Below, in pieces: positions 61,301 to 64,000 of a stretch of 64,000 bases of DNA. The position numbers were made by a program, and so were the translations under genes. Each line of letters begins with the position of its first letter. Position 1 is the first letter of the stretch. The DNA is taken from contig JAPYMA010002197.1 in NCBI GenBank assembly GCA_035041965.1, forward strand, positions 62,001-126,000, given 5' to 3'. The stretch comes from Anisakis pegreffii. Taxonomy: Eukaryota > Nematoda > Chromadorea > Rhabditida > Anisakidae. A model generated the notes under the pieces. The model saw nothing but the letters and a program-made list of their open reading frames with translations, did not search any database and had not been told where the DNA came from.

Positions 61301-63966
61301 TCAATTTCCTGGCATATTTTTTTGTGGAGCTCGAATGAAAACAATTTCGTTGTTTTGTTTGGTGATGATGCCTTATCAGAAGAAGACATTTTCGAGAGTA
61401 GCGCATTTTAGTGCGGATTTTTTTGTGTGCTCGAATGGAATTAGCAATATAAATTCAGATTGCATGAGCCAGCCACCAGCAGTCCATCAATTTTATGTTT
61501 GTTTCTTCGGTGGGATGCATTCTGAGTTTATGTGTTTTATTGGAAACATTCGAAAAGCTCTGTTCAGCTCTATCATTCAAACAAATTGTTTGTGGCAGCA
61601 ATTTCAGTGAATTGCAAAAACATTTTTTGTGGCAGCATTGAAAAAGTTATTGATTTGGCTGCACTGTTTCTTGTTTTAATATCGGAGGAATTGGCATATC
61701 TCGATGGCATTTCATGGCACAATAACATCGTATTTGTTTGTATATTCATGAAAAAAAAAGAGTGTAATGAGTTCAAACGAGCAATATTTGACTGAAATTT
61801 TCCCATATTCATGCATTTTGAGATTGTTCATTTAGTCGTCGTTCTCATGCAGTTTTCTTCAGCAAATGGGCACCTCTTGAACGAATGTTCACAAGCATTC
61901 TTAGGACATCTTGTCTGCAGTCTGCGCTAATTTTCGATGAGCTGAAGAAAAGTGTTGAGGGGAGTATTATCGTCTAGAACTTGACACGAGTAGATCATTC
62001 ATGCTCAATGTTAGATCACTGTTAGATCATACACGATAACACGGAATTGACAATGAATTTTGAAGGATTTGAACCGGCATTCCAGGCTATCACGGATTTG
62101 TCTTCGCCAAAAAAGCATATTAGCGGTTCTGAGTACAAATCAGTTCATGTTCTAAGTCATGACGCTGTCTTCGATATAGTCGTTTGTGATCAGACAGCGA
62201 AAATGATACTTTATTTGCGTGTTTTTTGGTATAACTAAGATTTATTTCCACTTCATGACGATGAGTGCATTGCTATGTTCCGATGTCATGAAACAGTTAA
62301 TTGTATGAACAGGATGCAAAGGATATTTACTCAAGTAAGAGTCTCAAGTGTTCCACTTCATTTGAATCAATAAGAAGGGGCACTTAAAACAAAACCAGTT
62401 TCGTGAACTTGTGTACTTCATTGTAAACTTATTGTTTAATCTAGCAAGATTCATCACTTTTTATGGTGCTTTCACTTTATCAAAGATACTCAATGTAAGA
62501 TTGGAGTCTGTATTCAGTCTGTTTGGAGCAACAAAATGCGTCTTCTAATTAAAACTAACGAAATCCAGCGAATTTCTTTCTGAAACAACACCTCATTTGT
62601 TGTTTTCATGGTGAATTGCACACAATATGATTTGTGCTCATGAAAAATTCAGAATAATTTTTTGATGCATTCACAAACGCAAAACATTGACAGCAGCAGC
62701 AATTATCTCGTACAATGCCATCCATCGGTGTCGCATTCAACACAAAGGTGCTGAAAATAAAACAGCCATATAATAGGCATTATCCGACCATACGTAAACA
62801 AATAAATACGTTTGCATAATACGATGATGCTGCTGTCATTTTCATGATCCACATCCATCATCTATCTCCTTTATCTGTTCAGGCAGCGTTTGAGCAGTTC
62901 TCTGAATACTGAGCGCTTCAAATGGACACGTGAACTTTTTGATAAGAAAAATAAGAGAGAGCAATAGAGTGAGTAATTGTGACGAATATGAATGACAAGT
63001 TATCGTTATTGCCACGCCTGGCCATTTGGGATTTACGCAATATCCCTCGCCTATTATCCTTAGATCCTGAAAAGGAAAGGAAACGTTGAAGATGCATGTG
63101 ATCGAAAAAGTGCGATCGAAATTACTGCTTGCACATAAGCTTGATAATCCAGAAATTGTATTCATCGTTCATCTCCTAAAGCAATTTCATTATTTCAAAG
63201 TTAGTTGGCCTGTCACTATCAGCAGTCCTATTTGAGGCAAATGAATGAGCAAAGTTTTCATTGGATTGCTCTCATTCAGAAAGAGTGCATACACACACAC
63301 ATAAACACACTTCATATAAAATGAATCTAATAATCACTTAAACTTAAACGACCACTGATTCAATAATCACATTTCAGGCTATGGTCTCACCAGTGAGAAA
63401 TGTCCTCGACATTCGATTGCGTGTCGAGTACGTATTGAGAAGAATTCGATCGTTTGGTATCAAAACAAATTGTATGATCGAAATATGTTCGCTTGTGTAA
63501 TGCCACATGAATATCAACCAGAACGTATGCTACTAATCCAACTAACTCGATTCATTTCCTTTCCATTACTCAATTCCAATTCATTCATCACTCGTTTCTC
63601 TTCAACAGTACCTTAAAGTCTCCCAATTAATCTAAACTTTGAAGTTTAATCGGTTCATTGTTGCGATCATACGTAGGTCATTTCATGAAAGCAACTTCCA
63701 GTTCTAGTATCTGCGTCAAATCAGTTAATGCGGTCGAATCAGTTGATATCTGTTGTTTCCTTTAACTTAGAAGCCATCATAGAGCTGCACTTAAAATGAT
63801 TTGGCGTCAATAAGATGCATACTTTAGATAGCAAAACAGCAATCACAAGACAACTCAACTCTGAATTACTACTGTCGAACACATAAAAAGTTGCTTTTCT
63901 TAACATTTTTTGCAGTCATACCTAAATGATATTTGCCTATGCGATGGCATCGAAAAACTATTGTAA
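55271..63966 (+). CDS. Small secreted cysteine-containing protein, three exons (possibly continuing)
   Basis: Exon 1 (55271-55370) encodes a signal peptide beginning MSNVIIIASFVVFVSVS, with probable cleavage after QANA, then LHCLVIRP. Exon 2 (63378-63496) and exon 3 (63916-63966) join in phase and give EKCPRHSIAC, YDRNMFAC and SYLNDICLCDG. The result is 89 residues with six Cys in the mature part. Start at the mature LxC and the late CxC loosely resemble nematode Ly6/three-finger proteins, but the family is not established. The 8-kb first intron could hide further exons. At the end, a GTAAAA right after CTATT could act as a donor, so the gene may run beyond the window. Confidence 0.6.
56793..57008 (+). 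CDS. Hypothetical small secreted peptide ORF (71 codons)
   Basis: Not recognised. An ATG-to-stop frame starts with a hydrophobic segment (MLIVCLLSYALSAVFF), then a hydrophilic portion with four Cys (a CC pair, QFC and GKC). It could be a nested secreted peptide or chance. It lies in the large intron on the same strand. Confidence 0.18.
   Translation: MLIVCLLSYALSAVFFALTLLVHSNNGLLCCFNSIQDQFCAFMKTRSHRIHSLKLATNDGKCLNFRFHRDT
62047..62238 (+). CDS. Hypothetical hydrophilic ORF (63 codons)
   Basis: Not recognised. The frame starts MTMNFEGFEPAFQAITDLSS and contains a mixed charged and hydrophobic sequence unlike the Leu/Phe/Ser-biased random frames around it. A second in-frame ATG lies two codons downstream. 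There is no neighbouring exon or known family. Confidence 0.18.
   Translation: MTMNFEGFEPAFQAITDLSSPKKHISGSEYKSVHVLSHDAVFDIVVCDQTAKMILYLRVFWYN
63378..63496 (+). CDS. Secreted-protein gene exon 2
   Basis: Acceptor CACATTTCAG. It encodes GYGLTSEKCPRHSIACRVRI onward to MFAC, joining exon 1 in phase 1. Two donors are possible. GTAATG after 63496 leaves phase 0 and fits exon 3. GTATGC after 63524 leaves phase 1 and would give a stop soon after the same acceptor. The first is preferred. Confidence 0.65.
63916..63966 (+). CDS. Secreted-protein gene exon 3 (possible end)
   Basis: Acceptor ATTTTTTGCAG. It encodes SYLNDICLCDGIEKLL followed by TAA when read in phase 0. The CxC pair brings the predicted cysteine count to an even six. 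It might instead splice onward at GTAAAA beginning at 63963. Confidence 0.45.
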   Translation, partial: SYLNDICLCDGIEKLL

Positions 63967-64000
63967 AAACTGCTGCATGAGCATCATAGTGAACTACCAT

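Larger units (their letters stand above)
55371..63377 (+). other. 8-kb intron of the secreted-protein gene
   Basis: No further exon was securely recognised. Open frames at 56793-57008 (signal-peptide-like start and four Cys) and 62047-62238 (hydrophilic, protein-like composition) lie here on the plus strand but lack supporting splice structure. Repeats include CCAG/GCAA words near 61131-61157. Confidence 0.45.

Noticed and set aside
61158..61610. Plus-strand 150-codon ORF
   Set aside because: Phe/Cys/Ser-rich, no domain, no consistent splice signals. Its length is near what chance allows across six frames of 64 kb of this composition.

Overview
The window is AT-rich eukaryotic genomic DNA with long introns, many microsatellites and short introns ending in TTTCAG-type acceptors. 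The one gene I can identify securely is the 5' half of a nematode-style long-isoform unc-13 (Munc13 family). The gene content and splice signals point to a nematode, probably a parasitic one with an expanded, repeat-rich genome. The species cannot be named from the sequence.

Left part (1-25443): unc-13 lies on the minus strand, and fifteen coding exons were assembled by hand. They run from the initiator ATG at 25443 to a donor after 8582. Splice phases agree at all fourteen junctions, and the exons sum to 2325 nt, exactly 775 codons. They encode a complete N-terminal C2A domain, a long low-complexity linker rich in Ser, Gln, Pro and acidic residues, and a Trp-anchored helix matching the Munc13 calmodulin-binding segment just before C1. 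No C1, C2B, MUN or C2C exon was recognised in 1-8581, so the rest of the gene is inferred to lie to the left of the window. Intron 1 is about 8.6 kb. Intron 8 contains one copy of a two-copy interspersed repeat, and intron 9 contains a GC-rich stretch open on both strands.

Middle (25444-55270): about 30 kb with no gene I can name. It holds a 113-bp AT dinucleotide array, a 29-bp tandem repeat, a foldback/MITE-like element, a degenerate tRNA-Leu-like sequence, a diverged 160-bp direct duplication, and the second copy of the unc-13 intron repeat. A few short open segments with good splice signals or membrane-protein character are listed at low confidence.

Right part (55271-64000): a plus-strand gene begins with a clean signal-peptide exon at 55271-55370. 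Its next recognisable exon is 8 kb away at 63378, and a third follows at 63916. Together they predict a short secreted protein with six cysteines, which may continue past the window edge. The two genes are transcribed divergently, about 30 kb apart. Nothing indicates a bacterial-type system, CRISPR, phage or operon. The most interesting material is the unc-13 linker architecture (five consecutive phase-2 symmetric exons and an internal repeat) and the small repeat families.
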